Below, in pieces: positions 34,150-44,869 of a DNA stretch of 64,000 bases; the first letter of the stretch is position 1, and every line of letters begins with the position of its first letter. The position numbers and the translations under genes are program-made. The notes beneath the pieces were generated by a model. It worked only from the letters and a program-made list of their open reading frames with translations. It did no database searches and was not told where the DNA came from. This DNA comes from Prochilodus magdalenae (lineage: Eukaryota; Chordata; Actinopteri; Characiformes; Prochilodontidae), in NCBI GenBank assembly GCA_024036415.1, contig JAMWET010003419.1, positions 526,001-590,000 of the forward strand. Direction: 5' to 3'.

Positions 34150-34680
34150 AAGCTCACCAGACAAAAAAGGCACCCCCTGTGACTGAAATCTACCTAATGG
34201 CATTTAATACCTCCATGAACACCAGTAACAGCTGGGATTGGATATGGCAGGTACTGGACATGTTTCTGGATGTAGTCACATCAATGTTCAGACACCCTTG
34301 CATCAAAGAATTGAGTAGTTGGGCCAGATTTGGTGGATGTCTTCCCTGGCACAATTCTGAAAGGAATTCCCTGTAGACTGGGATTTTAGTCACTGCTGGG
34401 AAACCCGTATGACCGTACGCTTCCATACACCTGTAGATTCAGCTTCTTCCCTCACTCTATGGTCCTTCACACGCCCAAATGCAGTCACCCCTTTCAGCCA
34501 ATCATTAACATCTGCTTTAGAGCCATATACCGCACATGGAACGAGACATTCACAGCCCTGTACCACCTCTTCCCAATCTATGGATCCCGTCACTCACACC
34601 CTGCAGGTATTTAGAGCCTCAATGTCCTCACATTCTGCAGGAGCCCCACATCTGCTACTATCACCCTAAACATGTTAGGA
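34150..34680 (-). mobile_element. Tc1-like remnant, family 6 copy A
   Basis: The minus strand is homologous to 44870-45185 (plus) over the transposase N-terminus and the segment TGCCAGGGAAGACATCCACC through TGTCTGAACATTGATGTG. The outer end CACCAGACAAAAAAGGCACC at about 34157 may be the terminal repeat. The opposite terminus was not found. Confidence 0.75.
34390..34593 (-). pseudogene. Tc1-like transposase N-terminal remnant, family 6
   Basis: Reads GSKADVNDWLKGVTAFGRVK, DHRVREEAESTGVWKRTVIR, VSQQ-stop. The second half fits a helix-turn-helix (VREEAESTGVWKRTVIRV). It parallels GSKADVNDWQQGVTAWGRAK and VQEVAEFAGVWKCTVYQLW at 44923-45180, so both are relics of one parent gene. The frame ends after the first DNA-binding helices and no catalytic motif remains. 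Confidence 0.7.
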
Positions 34681-36083
34681 GATCGGTTAGAAGGTGCTTA
34701 GAAGGCAATGCACTGGATTAAAATCAAGGATTTTGTCAGTAATCACTTTAAATCACGGTTATAGCAGGTCCGCATGTAATGGAGGAGCTCAAATAGGGTT
34801 TTAAATGTTGCAGTTATACAGAGTCTCTTTCAGTACAGTTAAACAGATTTCTACAGCTGACAGGCGCCTTATTAGGCTAGCATTTGTATTCTCAGTCAGT
34901 GAATCTAGAATGATGTCAGTGATACCATTGTTCCCACCCCCTGCAATCAAAATGCAATGGGTTGCTCCAACTGCTGCTTCCTAATTGTGTTGGTAGTTAA
35001 TCTAATGTGTAACCTGACCAATGGGAAAGCCTGCCTGGCTGTGTCTTCTTAGATACCATCAAGAAACAAATCTAGATCGGTCAAGTTTTCCTTGGGCCAT
35101 TTCAAGTGTTTAACCATTTAGTTTCCAAACAAAATTCAGCAATGAATGAAAAGTATCTCTACCATAGAGAGTAAATACAACAAGCATGGAGAATCTGAAT
35201 CTGAACTAAAAATGGCAGATAGTTCCCAGAAATTATTTCCCAGAAATCATTAGGCCGTTTCGGAAAGCCTTGAAAACCGTGACCGTTCGCCTCTGATTAG
35301 TTCTAAAAGCTTCTAAGACTTCTACAATGCTAAGAACACTTTGTGGGGGTGGTGGAGCGTTTACCCCAGGGAAACTTACCCCTCCTGCGCATGCCATACG
35401 AATTTAGTACAGTATATTAAAAACTGAGATAAATTTCTATCAGGCATATCGTCCTATTTCTCAGCTCCCACCCAAGACACTACATGGGAATATGGTGGCC
35501 ATATGATGTTGAAAGCTCCTTGTTGCTCAAAGATAACCAACATGAGACATTATATATTAATCACATGATAGCCCATTACCCAACAGAGCCCATTACTAGC
35601 ACTCCTCAAAGTCCCCACCCAATAATGAAAGTAGTTTCTCAGCCGTTCTGCTGCGAGTGTATAACAGGATTTATTACATTCTTAATCAGAAAGCATGCAC
35701 GTCGACCCCCTGATTCCCTTAAGCTGGAAATAGTACCACCGAGCCATATAGAACAAGGCCATACGTATCCTCGGAGGTACGAGCTGTTTGTATATCTGCG
35801 CTGCGAGCATCGCTAATAAGCATGGAACCAGAATTCTGTGAATCTCTGAGGCACAGCGAGATGTGCGCTATATCTGTCCATGAATGAGCCCAAAGAGAAC
35901 GGAGAGGAAACGTGTCTAATAAGGCCAGTGGGCTCTGCTAGAGAATGACTTGGTTAGCACTTGGCAGGAACTGAGTTTGAATCAGACCAGGGCAGGATCA
36001 GAATGCTGGGGGTGACTGTTCTGTTACTGCATGTGTTGTCCACTATGCTTTCTGCTTTGTGAGGTTTTACACTGGCAGAACTA
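34681..36083. other. unassigned sequence
   Basis: No recognised gene or repeat. 35820-35930 is unique-looking. Confidence 0.4.
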
Positions 36084-36616
36084 CAGGGGTTGGCCAATGA
36101 AACTGAAACACCTGGTTTTAGACCACAGTCATTTATTAGTATGGTGTAGGGCCTCCTTCTGCGGCCAATACAGCGTCAGTTGGTCTTGGGAATGACATAT
36201 ACTGCGTCCTGCACAGTGGTCAGAGGGATTTTAAGCCATTCTTCTTGCAGGATAGTGGCCAGGTCACTACGTGATGCTGGTGGAGGTTCGTCCTTCTTGG
36301 TGGTGTGCTGACATTACCCTGGATACCGTGGCTCTTGATACATCACAAAGACTTGCTGTCTTGGTCACAGATGTGCCAGCAAGACGTGCACCAACAGTTT
36401 GTCCTCTTTTGAACTCTGGTATGTCCCCCATAATGTTGTATGCATTGCAGTAATTTGAGCAGAACTGTGCTCTTACCTGCTAACTGAACCTTCACACTCT
36501 GCTCTTACTGGTGCAATGTGCAATTAATGAAGATTGGCCACCAGGCTAGTCCAATTTAGCCATGAAACCTCCCACACTAAAATGACAGGTGTTTCAGTTT
36601 CATTGTCCAACCCCTG
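36084..36616 (-). mobile_element. Tc1-like internal-deletion element, copy 2 (type A)
   Basis: A 533-bp element flanked by TA (36082-36083, 36617-36618), with the same CAGGGGTTGG...CCAACCCCTG ends and the same deletion structure as 4243-4775. The left terminal repeat carries one change (TGGCCAATG for TGGACAATG). Confidence 0.92.
36136..36431 (-). pseudogene. deleted Tc1 transposase (type A), copy 2
   Basis: The start MGDIPEFKRGQTVGARLAG-type N-terminus at 36431 (minus) and the GGPTPY-stop C-terminus at 36136 are as in copy 1, with the same break between the HTH and the LATILQEEWLKIP segment. The DD(E/D) core is absent. Confidence 0.85.
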
Positions 36617-36664
36617 TACAAAGGCGATAGTAAATCAGATAGTTCCAGCTCTAAAAGCTGACTG

Positions 36665-36831
36665 ACTGAGCCATGTTCAAAGTCATTGAGCAATATGCGA
36701 CATATCAACATATCTGAATTTCTCAATCTTGGCTGTTGAGTCAGTCAGGTAGAGTCATTTCCATGTCTCATGAAGTCAAACTTACCCACCAAGTTCCATT
36801 CCTGTCCTGTTCTTTTGATAATGAGTGTGTT
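36665..36831 (-). mobile_element. Tc1-like family 2 copy C (5' end fragment)
   Basis: CTTACCCACCAAGTTCCATT and TTCTTTTGATAATGAGTGTG at the right end match the 5' end of the family-2 elements (compare GGGTGGGTTTGACAT at 15567 in reverse). Only about 165 bp remain. Confidence 0.65.
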
Positions 36832-37109
36832 TGCAGTGATTTGTTTCCGAAGTATTGAAATTTGGCTGGCGAGTTTTGCTCTGTACTGTGTGTATGGGCT
36901 TTAGAGAGTAACTGAGATGTAAATACTAGAGAAGTAAATAATGAGTACTTTTTTAGGGGGCAATAGGGGGCAACACTGAGACTGCTCCCCATCACCACCT
37001 CTGGCAAAGCTGTGTTCTAAATGGTCCACCAACCCAATAATAGCTGGTCAATAACAGCCCTCTAGTCAGAAACTGACTGATGATGGATGTGGTACAGGGT
37101 GCCGGACAA

Positions 37110-37757
37110 ATTGTACATAAAGTGACCAACCAGTGAGCAGGCATACAAGCCAGGTGTCATTATTAAAGTAGCTGAAGCGTGGAAGTACAGAGAAGGTGTT
37201 TCTTGTAAAGTGGCCAGTGAGTGCAAGTCCAAGATAGATGTTTCTAATAAAATGACCACTAAGTGGAGACATAAGGAAGGCATTTCTGATAAAGTTTCCA
37301 TTGAGTCAAAGCACTATACTTCTAACGAAGCAACCAGTAGGTGGGAGTACAAGAGAGGTGTTTCTATTAAAATGACGAGTACAATGTAGTCTCTAGTAAA
37401 TAGGCCAGTAAGTAGAAGTAGAAGGTTAGTGTTTCTTATAAATTGGCCAGTGAGTGGAAGTTTAAAGTCGGGTTACTAATAAGGTTGCCAGTAAGTAAAA
37501 GTACAAGCTAGATGTTTCTGATAAAGTGGCCAGTGTGTGGACATACAAGGAATGTGATTCTTATTAAGTGGCCAGGGAGTAGTGCAAGGTTGGTGCTTCT
37601 GAAAAATGGGCTAGTGACTGTAAGTAAAGGAGAGGTGTTTCTAATAAAGTGGCCAGTGAGTGGATTTACAGTGTAGGCATTTCTAATAAAGTGGCCAGTG
37701 GGTGGAACTGTATGGAATTTTAATCAAGTGGCCAGAGAGAGGAAGCACAAGGTTTGT
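37110..37757 (-). repeat. 42-bp minisatellite derived from a Tc1-like terminal motif
   Basis: About 15 diverged units of GTGGCCAGTGAGTGGAAGTA plus CAAGGTAGGTGTTTCTAATA plus AA. The reverse complement carries CCACTTTATTAGAAACACCT, which occurs twice beside the Tc1-like family 5 remnant at 26965-27030, there also about 42 bp apart. A two-unit relic of the array is at 40355-40457. The minus frames across it are by-products. Confidence 0.88.
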
Positions 37758-37770
37758 GGGTGCATCATTT

Positions 37771-37986
37771 TACATTTATGGCATTTAGCTGACGCTCTTA
37801 TCCAGAGCAACTTACAAGGTTAAACGTGTAACAGGTGGGCTAGTTCAGTGTTAGGAGTCTTGCCCAAGGACTCTTATTGGTGTAGCTCAGCATTTGCCAC
37901 CAAGACTGGGATTTGAACCCCCATTTCCCACATGCAGTTGTAGCTCTTCAGTGGGTAGTGGTGTTAACCGCTGAGCTACACCAACC
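37771..37986 (-). mobile_element. tRNA-derived SINE (family 2), copy 1
   Basis: The reverse complement starts GGTTGGTGTAGCTCAGCGGT (box A) and has GGGGTTCAAATCCC (box B), then GAGTCCTTGGGCAAGACTCC. It ends GTTGCTCTGGATAAGAGCGT and AGCTAAATGCCATAAATGTA. The tRNA-like head is fused to a body, so it is not a tRNA gene. It sits between the minisatellite and a duplicated segment. Confidence 0.92.
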
Positions 37987-37998
37987 ATCATGAATGGA

Positions 37999-38284
37999 CA
38001 GTGTCTATGACTGTGCCTGAATGCCTCACGCTCTGCCTCAGATCCAGTTCATTGTTTTAAACACGTCATCTTAGGACAGAATCCAGACTATATATCTGGT
38101 TGATGCTGCACTGCCTCCCTTTGTTCTTCTCCCCCACCGCACTGCACAGAACATCTTTCTCAGTCAGTAATTAGAAAGCTGAATCTTTAGATGTTTGGGG
38201 ATTTAGACGTGGGGTGTTTATCTCTACTTTGGCCGTGCAGGAGAACAGCATTGTGCCCCTGGTTGTGAGGTGACCTCCCAGAAT
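37999..38284 (+). repeat. duplicated segment 1, copy 1
   Basis: Matches 40520-40779 in order: CAGTGTCTATGACTGTG, CTGAATGCCTCAC, TTTGTTCTTCTCCCCCA, GAACATCTTTCTCAGTC, TTTAGATGTTTGGGGATTTA and GGAGAACAGCATTGTGCCCC. Both copies are preceded by units of the 42-bp minisatellite, so the duplicated block includes the end of that array. The SINE at 37771-37986 is present only here. Confidence 0.88.
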
Positions 38285-38295
38285 GCACCGCAACG

Positions 38296-38960
38296 GCATA
38301 AACAGTCCCGGATAGGCTCATCCCGGCGCTTAGCAAATGCGGCCTTTGGTGAGAGCTTAATTAGCACCTCGCCGCCCCGATTGCCCAGCTTTCTGCATTC
38401 ACCAAATCCCTCTGAAATCATGCGGGATTAAGAGAAGTTGGTTGGTAAATTGGGGTGTGCATGTGTAATTTAATTGCATCTTAGACCATTAATTAACAAG
38501 CTACCTATGCAATAGTTAATGTTGTGATTTCTGTTAATTAGCAGCTAGTCGTGATAAAGTCTCCCTGAAATATAAAAAAAAACAATTAGCACATGGAAGC
38601 AAGTGCCTTTTATAAATCCTCAATTGTTCACGTTAGAGGTAATATAGCTTGAATGATAAGGATTCAAGAACGCGTTTTAATTACTGAGTAAATCTAAATA
38701 TTTGACATTCATAGGGGAATTAATATGCTCTCATTACAAATACTAAGCCCAGTGCAACAATAGATGGAACACAACCAGCTCTTTCAATTGAAACGCTCCC
38801 TGAAGTTATTTTGGCAAGGCATGGAGCGGAGGTAAAGATCTTAAGGAGAACAGGGTTTTGTCCTGTTATGGCTTAACTGGGACTTGCAGAGCTATTAATG
38901 AACACCTATGATATGCTAATGACATTTTTTGCAATTGATTAGGTTTTATCTTCGTTTGCT
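38296..38960. promoter_or_regulatory. candidate cis-regulatory (conserved non-coding-like) block
   Basis: Unique, AT-rich, complex sequence with dense homeodomain cores: TTAATTAG at 38357, GGATTA (OTX/bicoid type) at 38425, TTAATTAA at 38489, TTAATTAG at 38534, and CAATTAG and CAATTG further on. No repeat phrase is recognised and the frames are short. This is the most enhancer-like stretch in the window by eye, but there is no direct evidence of conservation. Confidence 0.4.
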
Positions 38961-38981
38961 TGGAGAGTTCATTCTGGATAT

Positions 38982-39196
38982 TTGCATTTACGGCATTTAG
39001 CCAACGCTCTTATCCAGAGCGACTTACAAGGTTAATCATATTACAGGTAGGCCAGTGTAGTGTTAGGAGTCTTGCCCAAGGACTCTTATTGGTGTGGCAC
39101 AGCATAGTCACCCACCCTGGGATTCGAACACCTGTCTCCCACGTGTGTGGTGGCTCCCTGGTAGGTAGTGGTGTTACCTGCTGAGCTACACCAACC
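38982..39196 (-). mobile_element. tRNA-derived SINE (family 2), copy 2
   Basis: Same structure as the copy at 37771-37986, with a GGTTGGTGTAGCTCAGCAGG-type head on the minus strand and a TGCATTTACGGCATTTAGCC tail end. Confidence 0.92.
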
Positions 39197-39335
39197 TTTG
39201 TATCAAGGATGCGTAAAGCCGGTTCATTCAGCTTACTACAGGCAGCACAACAACACGGTAGAAAACGCAAGAGGTGATGCTGAGTCACTGTAGCATCGAG
39301 ATGATTCAGTCCAACATGAGAGGATGTGTCACATC

Positions 39336-39337
<2 letters not shown>

Positions 39338-39370
<33 letters not shown>
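39338..39370. repeat. (CTGT)n microsatellite
   Basis: About eight CTGT units. Confidence 0.95.
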
Positions 39371-39376
39371 GCCTGG

Positions 39377-39677
39377 TGTAATGGTCACTTTAAGGCAGGT
39401 GCAGTGCGCAGGTGCACGATGGAGAGCCGGAGCGAATAATGGAGAGTGTGGAGGAAAGCGTGGGAGCTAATGTGCGTGTGGTGAACTGTACTAGGTTGTA
39501 GCCTGGGTTCTCCAACTGGTGTTAACTTGTGACTAGTGAAGTCTCGGTGCTCTCGTTGTTCATTAAACTGGCTCCGAAGCCCCTTCACCACGTGTTCCCT
39601 GCGTGTCTCTTCATGGAAGCTAAGTATCCACCTTTCTACGAGAGCCCCCACCTAACACCATACTTCCATTCGATACA
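39377..39677 (+). mobile_element. solo LTR (301 bp)
   Basis: Begins TGTAATGGTC and ends TTCGATACA, the TG...CA ends of an LTR, with CTGG directly on both sides (39373-39376, 39678-39681) as a 4-bp target duplication. An ATTAAA-type polyadenylation signal is at about 39563. Shares GTTGTAGCCTGG with the other LTR at 41250-41509. A Gypsy/Ty3-type LTR is plausible from the 4-bp duplication. No internal retrotransposon genes are nearby. Confidence 0.7.
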
Positions 39678-39689
39678 CTGGTCATGTCC

Positions 39690-40060
39690 ATATATCACAC
39701 AACGCCCCCTCTGGTTACTTCATGTTATTACACTGCCTTTCCTGCACCACCCTGGCTCCACCCTCACCCACACCTGATGCTAATCTAAACCTAAAGACTC
39801 CTTTGTTTGCCCTGCGTGTCGCGAAGTCTCTGCTTCCTCTCGTGAGTCTAAGCTGGGAGTTTCCCTAGCGTTTTTGGTGCCTGTGTTTTGTGATGTTTGT
39901 GTTTATTCCTGGGTTTTGACCCTTGTTTTGTTTCTGGTTGTCGTCTCTCTCTCTTTATGGACATGTCTCTGTTGATACCTACCTGTGTTTTGACCCCTGT
40001 CTCCTGGACTAACCTGAATAAAACCACAATGCGTTTGCAATCTGCCTCAACCTCCCCGTT
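39690..40060 (+). other. unassigned repeat-like sequence with polyadenylation signal
   Basis: CT/TTTG-rich text (GTCGCGAAGTCTCTGC, TTTTGACCCTTG) in the style of the 13946-14858 arms, ending CTGAATAAAACCACAATGCG. Possibly another LTR-like or foldback-arm relic. The identity is not settled. Confidence 0.4.
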
Positions 40061-40354
40061 AAAGAATGAAGATGTAGCACTGCTGCCCTGAGGGTGTATT
40101 CTAACCTCTTGTCAGTCGTTTTGAACGTCCTGCTCCAAATCACAGGTAGCCAATGAAATGAGGAATAAACACAATGATGGCTGAAGCTCTTGTGTCACCG
40201 ACGCCCACTTTCGGCAAGAATCCACATTCAGCAGCAAATAAAAGAAATGAAATAGATAGAAGCCAAACAAGAGCTAACACTGGCGCTGCTTTTCACTGCT
40301 GGAGGCCCTCCTGGCAAGTAAAGCGATGAAGACTGATGCTGAACATTGTTCCTT
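40061..40354. other. unassigned sequence
   Basis: Unique-looking, no gene. Confidence 0.35.
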
Positions 40355-40457
40355 CTATACTGGTAGGTGTTTCTGGAAAATGGGCCAGTGGGTGGAAGTA
40401 AAGGTTAGGTGTATCTAACCCAGTGGCCAATGAGTGACTGTACAGGGTAGGCTAGTG
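40355..40457 (-). repeat. relic of the 42-bp minisatellite
   Basis: Two to three diverged units (GGTAGGTGTTTCTGGAAAAT, GGGCCAGTGGGTGGAAGTAA, GTGGCCAATGAGTG), placed just before duplicated segment 1 copy 2. Confidence 0.8.
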
Positions 40458-40519
40458 GATCAAACCTCATGGAAGGAAGGTCTGTGGAAATCCAACACAG
40501 GTGTGAGATTATAGCTCGG

Positions 40520-40779
40520 CAGTGTTTATGGCTGTGTCTGAATGCCTCACTCTCTGCACAGATCCAAGTTATTGTTTCAAAAACATCATCTTCGGATAGA
40601 ATCCAGAATCCAGACTGTAGATCTTTGTTCTTCTCCCCCAGCACATTGCACTGAACATCTTTCTCAGTCTGTTTATTAGAAAGATGAACCTTTAGATGTT
40701 TGGGGATTTACATGTCCCTCTTCTTTACCCATGCAGGAGAACAGCATTGTGCCCCTGGTCGTGAGGTGACCTCCCAGAT
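40520..40779 (+). repeat. duplicated segment 1, copy 2
   Basis: Partner of 37999-38284. Lacks the stretch around GTTGATGCTGCACTGCCTCC of copy 1 and has no SINE. Confidence 0.88.
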
Positions 40780-40900
40780 TGACATGAACAGTGCCTGAAA
40801 AAGAAGAAGGAGGAGGGACTGTGCATTTTATAGTGACATGTTGCCCCCATAGCCTGGACTATGAATTTAAGGGTTGCATCATCTTCTATATAACTATTCC

Positions 40901-41750
40901 TTTAAGGAGGAATCAACTTACACCAAAGTATTAATGATTATAAGCTACATGAGGAACTATTCCCAGACTGGATGGGGGCCTTGATTTATTTGTGATGATC
41001 AGTCAAAGGTGCTGTTTTTGTTTAGTTAGTTAGAGACAAAGACCCCTGGAAATATGAAGCTTATTAATAAAGGGTCAAATGTTCAACACTGGAGGTGTCA
41101 CATTTTAATGCAGTATGGTTCTAGCAATTGGCTAATTATAGAAAACATTACTAAAAAGTTCATTTATGGGTATTACAGTGTGAAAACGGAATAATATGGA
41201 ATGACAACAGTCATTTTCGGATGTAATTCTATTAACAACAACAACCTGGTGTAACGGTTGATTACGTGCTCTTGATTATTGCGCATGCACGCTGAGCTGT
41301 AGCTCTCTGCGCGGGACGAAGGAGCTAGTTGTAGCCTAGCCTCCCGTCTGATGCAGCTGCTTCTAAGTTACTCTGGACAGTAATGGTGAGATCTGCTTGG
41401 GCCAATAAACACCACTTCTACCCCGCATGCAGTGTATCCTGGGCGTGTATCCTTAGAGAGTCCCGGGACCAGTGTCTTGGCTCCTGCACCGCTCGTTTTC
41501 ACCCTTACACTGGCTATTTCCAGCCATAAAGATAAATCATAAATCAGTTGTATTAATACTCTGATTAAGTAAATTATAATCACAGATGCATTCTGAATAA
41601 GCTTGCATGCTCTCATGGAAAAAAAATACAAACAGTAAACAAAGCCTTGTGCATCTTTTATACCGTGATAGACACAGTAGCACATAGAAAGCGTACCATT
41701 CATAAGCACCGCATAATATGCCAATCACATGGCTGGGGTTTACGGCATGT
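40901..41750 (+). repeat. duplicated segment 2, copy A (carries an LTR insertion)
   Basis: Collinear with 42329-42911 from TTTAAGGAGGAAT to GGCTGGGGTTTACG...CATGT. About 14 mismatches in the first 215 bases counted by eye, so the copies are related but not very recent. The only large difference is the 260-bp solo LTR at 41250-41509 plus its 4-bp target duplication. Confidence 0.93.
41250..41509 (+). mobile_element. solo LTR (260 bp) with empty site in the sister duplication
   Basis: Begins TGTAACGGTT and ends CACCCTTACA, flanked by CTGG on both sides (41246-41249, 41510-41513). An AATAAA signal (CCAATAAACACC) is at about 41404. In copy B the surrounding sequence reads straight through (AACAACATGGCTATTTCC), so the exact insertion boundaries are visible. 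A Gypsy/Ty3-like LTR is the likeliest class. An endogenous retroviral LTR is not excluded. Confidence 0.85.
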
Positions 41751-42328
41751 CCACTTTCCTTCATATGTCTGTATTTGGAGTAATGAAGTCCCTCCTTTAG
41801 CAATATCTGCATATAACACATGCAAAGCCAACGATTATGGCACTACACACGTAACAGGACACACCAGTGTGGCAGTACACTACAAACACATGACAGTATG
41901 ACCTCAATTTTCTGTGGTGAGTAATATGAGCAGACTCTGAGCAGGCAGCGCTTCAGAATTGACTGTCTGTTTTGGTCTTGGTTCTGCCACTTTCCTGATA
42001 ACCTGATTTGAGTGCAAAATGCCCGGATTGTGATTACAGTCAATAGTATTATACAGTACATTAGTCCAAATAAACAGAACCAGTGCAGAAGATGCTGTTA
42101 CGTCAAATCACTCGACACAAAGGTGTGCATTCATTTATCGGTTATTTTCTCAGTTAATTTAAATATAACCCACAGTAAATATTCATATTTAGTATTTTTA
42201 CATTATATTGAGCCTTTATGTCCATCCGACACAGAATTTTACCTAATAAAGTAAAATGGAAATGGACAACAACAGCAGAAGTGTGTTCATTATTAAAGCC
42301 AGAAGGACTAGTTTGGTTTTAGAACTCA
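41751..42328. other. spacer between duplicated segments, unassigned
   Basis: No gene or repeat recognised. Confidence 0.4.
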
Positions 42329-42911
42329 TTTAAGGAGGAATTAACATACACCGAAGTATTAATGATTATAAGCTACATGAGGAACTATTCCCAGACTGGA
42401 TGGAGGCCTTGATTTATTTGTGATGATCAGTCAAAGGTGCTGTTTTTGTTTAGGTAGTTGGAGACAAAGACCCCTGGAAATATTAAGCTTCTTAATAAAC
42501 GGTCAAACAGTCAACACTGGAAGTGTCACATTTTAATCCAGTATGGTTCTAGCAATTAGCTAATTATAGAAAACATTACTAAAAAGTTCATTTATGGGTA
42601 TTACAGTGTGAAAATGGAAAAATATGGAATGACAACAGTCATTTTCGGTTGTGATTCTATTAACAACAACAACAACATGGCTATTTCCAGCCATAAAGAT
42701 AAATCATGAATCAGTTGTATTGATACCAATCAATCATAATCACAGATGCATTCTGAATGAGCTTGCATCCGTTCATGAAAAAAAAATACAAACAGTAAAC
42801 AAAGCCTTGTGCATCTTTTATGCAGTGATAGACACAGTAGCACACAGAAAGCGTACCATTTCATAAGCACCGCATAATATGGCAATCACATGGCTGGGAT
42901 TTACGTCATGT
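42329..42911 (+). repeat. duplicated segment 2, copy B (empty site)
   Basis: Partner of 40901-41750, 583 bp, without the LTR. Both copies carry the short frame CIFY(T/A)VIDTVAHRKRTI, but the frame opens differently outside it and has no known domain. Confidence 0.93.
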
Positions 42912-44869
42912 TTAGCAATTAAAGGTGATGACCTTACAGGAGGCAATCCTAAAGACATTCAGTAATGCTGAGACTATAGGGTGATAGGTCCACTGTTCTG
43001 AGAACACCATCTTTGTTGGATTAGGAAATGTCCTTCTCTTTCTTAACTTATTTGGTTTTACGGCTCTTCCTGGTCTCATCTGAAACAATGCATTGAATAT
43101 AATGGCCATGTGGACTGGAAATTAGGCAAATGATAATTGGCCTCTGACTTCTGCATGGTGCTGTATACCATGAGCTGTTAGTCCCTCCAAGTGCTTCCAG
43201 TATTACTGATACCATGTTGCCATGATTCCTGTAAGATATTTTCATGGCTCCACGTCACATACGCATTGCAGAGAGGACATTATGGAGCCATTCTGGGGGC
43301 AGAAACGTGATCTAACAATTAAAGGGTTACATCTAGATCCCTGTAACCTCATCAATAACCCTCTACAAACCGTAATATGTACAAAGTATAGATTTATTAC
43401 ACCCTCTTTCATACGGCAGGGTAGCCCTGGAGCTGTTTTGGCAATTCCTGACTTGGGCTTCATAAGGTCAGGAGGACACATTCAAAGGTTTCCCAGCCAG
43501 CTGAAAGGTTAATGGGCATCTGTGGCCTTTCTACACCAACGCTGGCAGCTGGCTGTCATCTAATATGCAGGATTGCGGTTAACGTTTCTCTAGACGTTTA
43601 CATTTTGCTCAAGACGCTTGCACACTTATAATTGCTGGATTCTCAGAGCTCTCTCGTTCTCTCTCTGGTGTATGCAACAGCAAGTCCAATGGGAAAGAAG
43701 GGGAACAGCCTGGTTCTCAAATGCCTCCGCAGGGATTTCGGTGTGTACATGTATGAGTGTGTCTGAGCGTGTGTGAGTGTCTCTGTGTGTGTGTATCAAA
43801 TGTGTGTGGGAGTGTGTTCCTCATTAGCTCACTTATGTAATTCAGGGTGTTACTAATCCTCAAGTCGAGAAGAGACAAGCACCTCGGCAACAGAGGCAGC
43901 TGTCAGCAAAAAGCATGAACAGAAATGTCTACATACATGCCTTCTCACCCTTATACAGTACTGTCAGGCCCACCTTTCATTTCCTTAATTCTCAGCCAGA
44001 GCAGCCATTTACTTTAATTAACTTTAACTAAATAGATATCGAAAATGCTGGTTGTGTAAGGGAGGAGTTAGTTCCAAACATTACTTAGTGATACACAAAA
44101 AATGTGACCCTTAACAGCTTCCTGCTAGAACTGCATGATCACCAATCCTCAAACCATCAGATAAACAATAGTTAACACCTTTATCTTTGAATATTTTTGC
44201 ATCAAATCTTAAAGAAGAAAAAAAACTCAACGCCAGTACAAGTACTGTGGTTCTTGACATGCCGCAAGTATAGATCTAGTTCAAAAATAAAAATAAAGAA
44301 TCTGGGATGGATAAAGTGGGTTTATACAAGGACTTTTATTTTGAAAGGCAGGCTGCAAAAGTTAGCTGGTTGTGTTAGCTACTAGCTAAGCCAGCTAGCA
44401 GCTTGGTGAGGAGGAAACAGCAGTGGACGTGCATGTGTTCTTTCATTTTAATTGTGTTCTTTGGTGAATTCGGAAAGAAAGCTAAGCATGCACCGGACTG
44501 TAACCCACATTACAATGGTCTCAGTAGTGGCTTGAACTGAAAAATGGAGGGAAGGTAAACAGCAGATAACATCACCCATAAAGATTTACCTTTGGAACTG
44601 GAAGGCCCAGCCCTGCAGGCTTGTTTAGACCTACATGCCAACTATCAGTGACCTGGTGCAGCCTCTTAGCCAGCCTCAAGAAGCTGGGTAAGTACGGGCC
44701 TCTTAATTAGTTTTTGTTTTTTGCTGTGTATTTTGGTGAATTTGGAAATAAACCAGAGCATAGACCACCACAGTGGTGAATCTGTTAAACAAATGAATAT
44801 ATGTTGCATATATACATTGCATTGCATACATGCATATATATATACAAATATACATTGCATGAGGATGAT
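42912..44869. other. unassigned sequence
   Basis: GT-rich low-complexity sequence at 43740-43815. 43040-43260 is unique-looking. No gene. Confidence 0.4.

Noticed and set aside
41647..41901. Shared short frame CIFY(T/A)VIDTVAHRKRTI in both duplicated segments
   Set aside because: Shared because the DNA is duplicated. It is short, has no domain, and its flanking frame differs.
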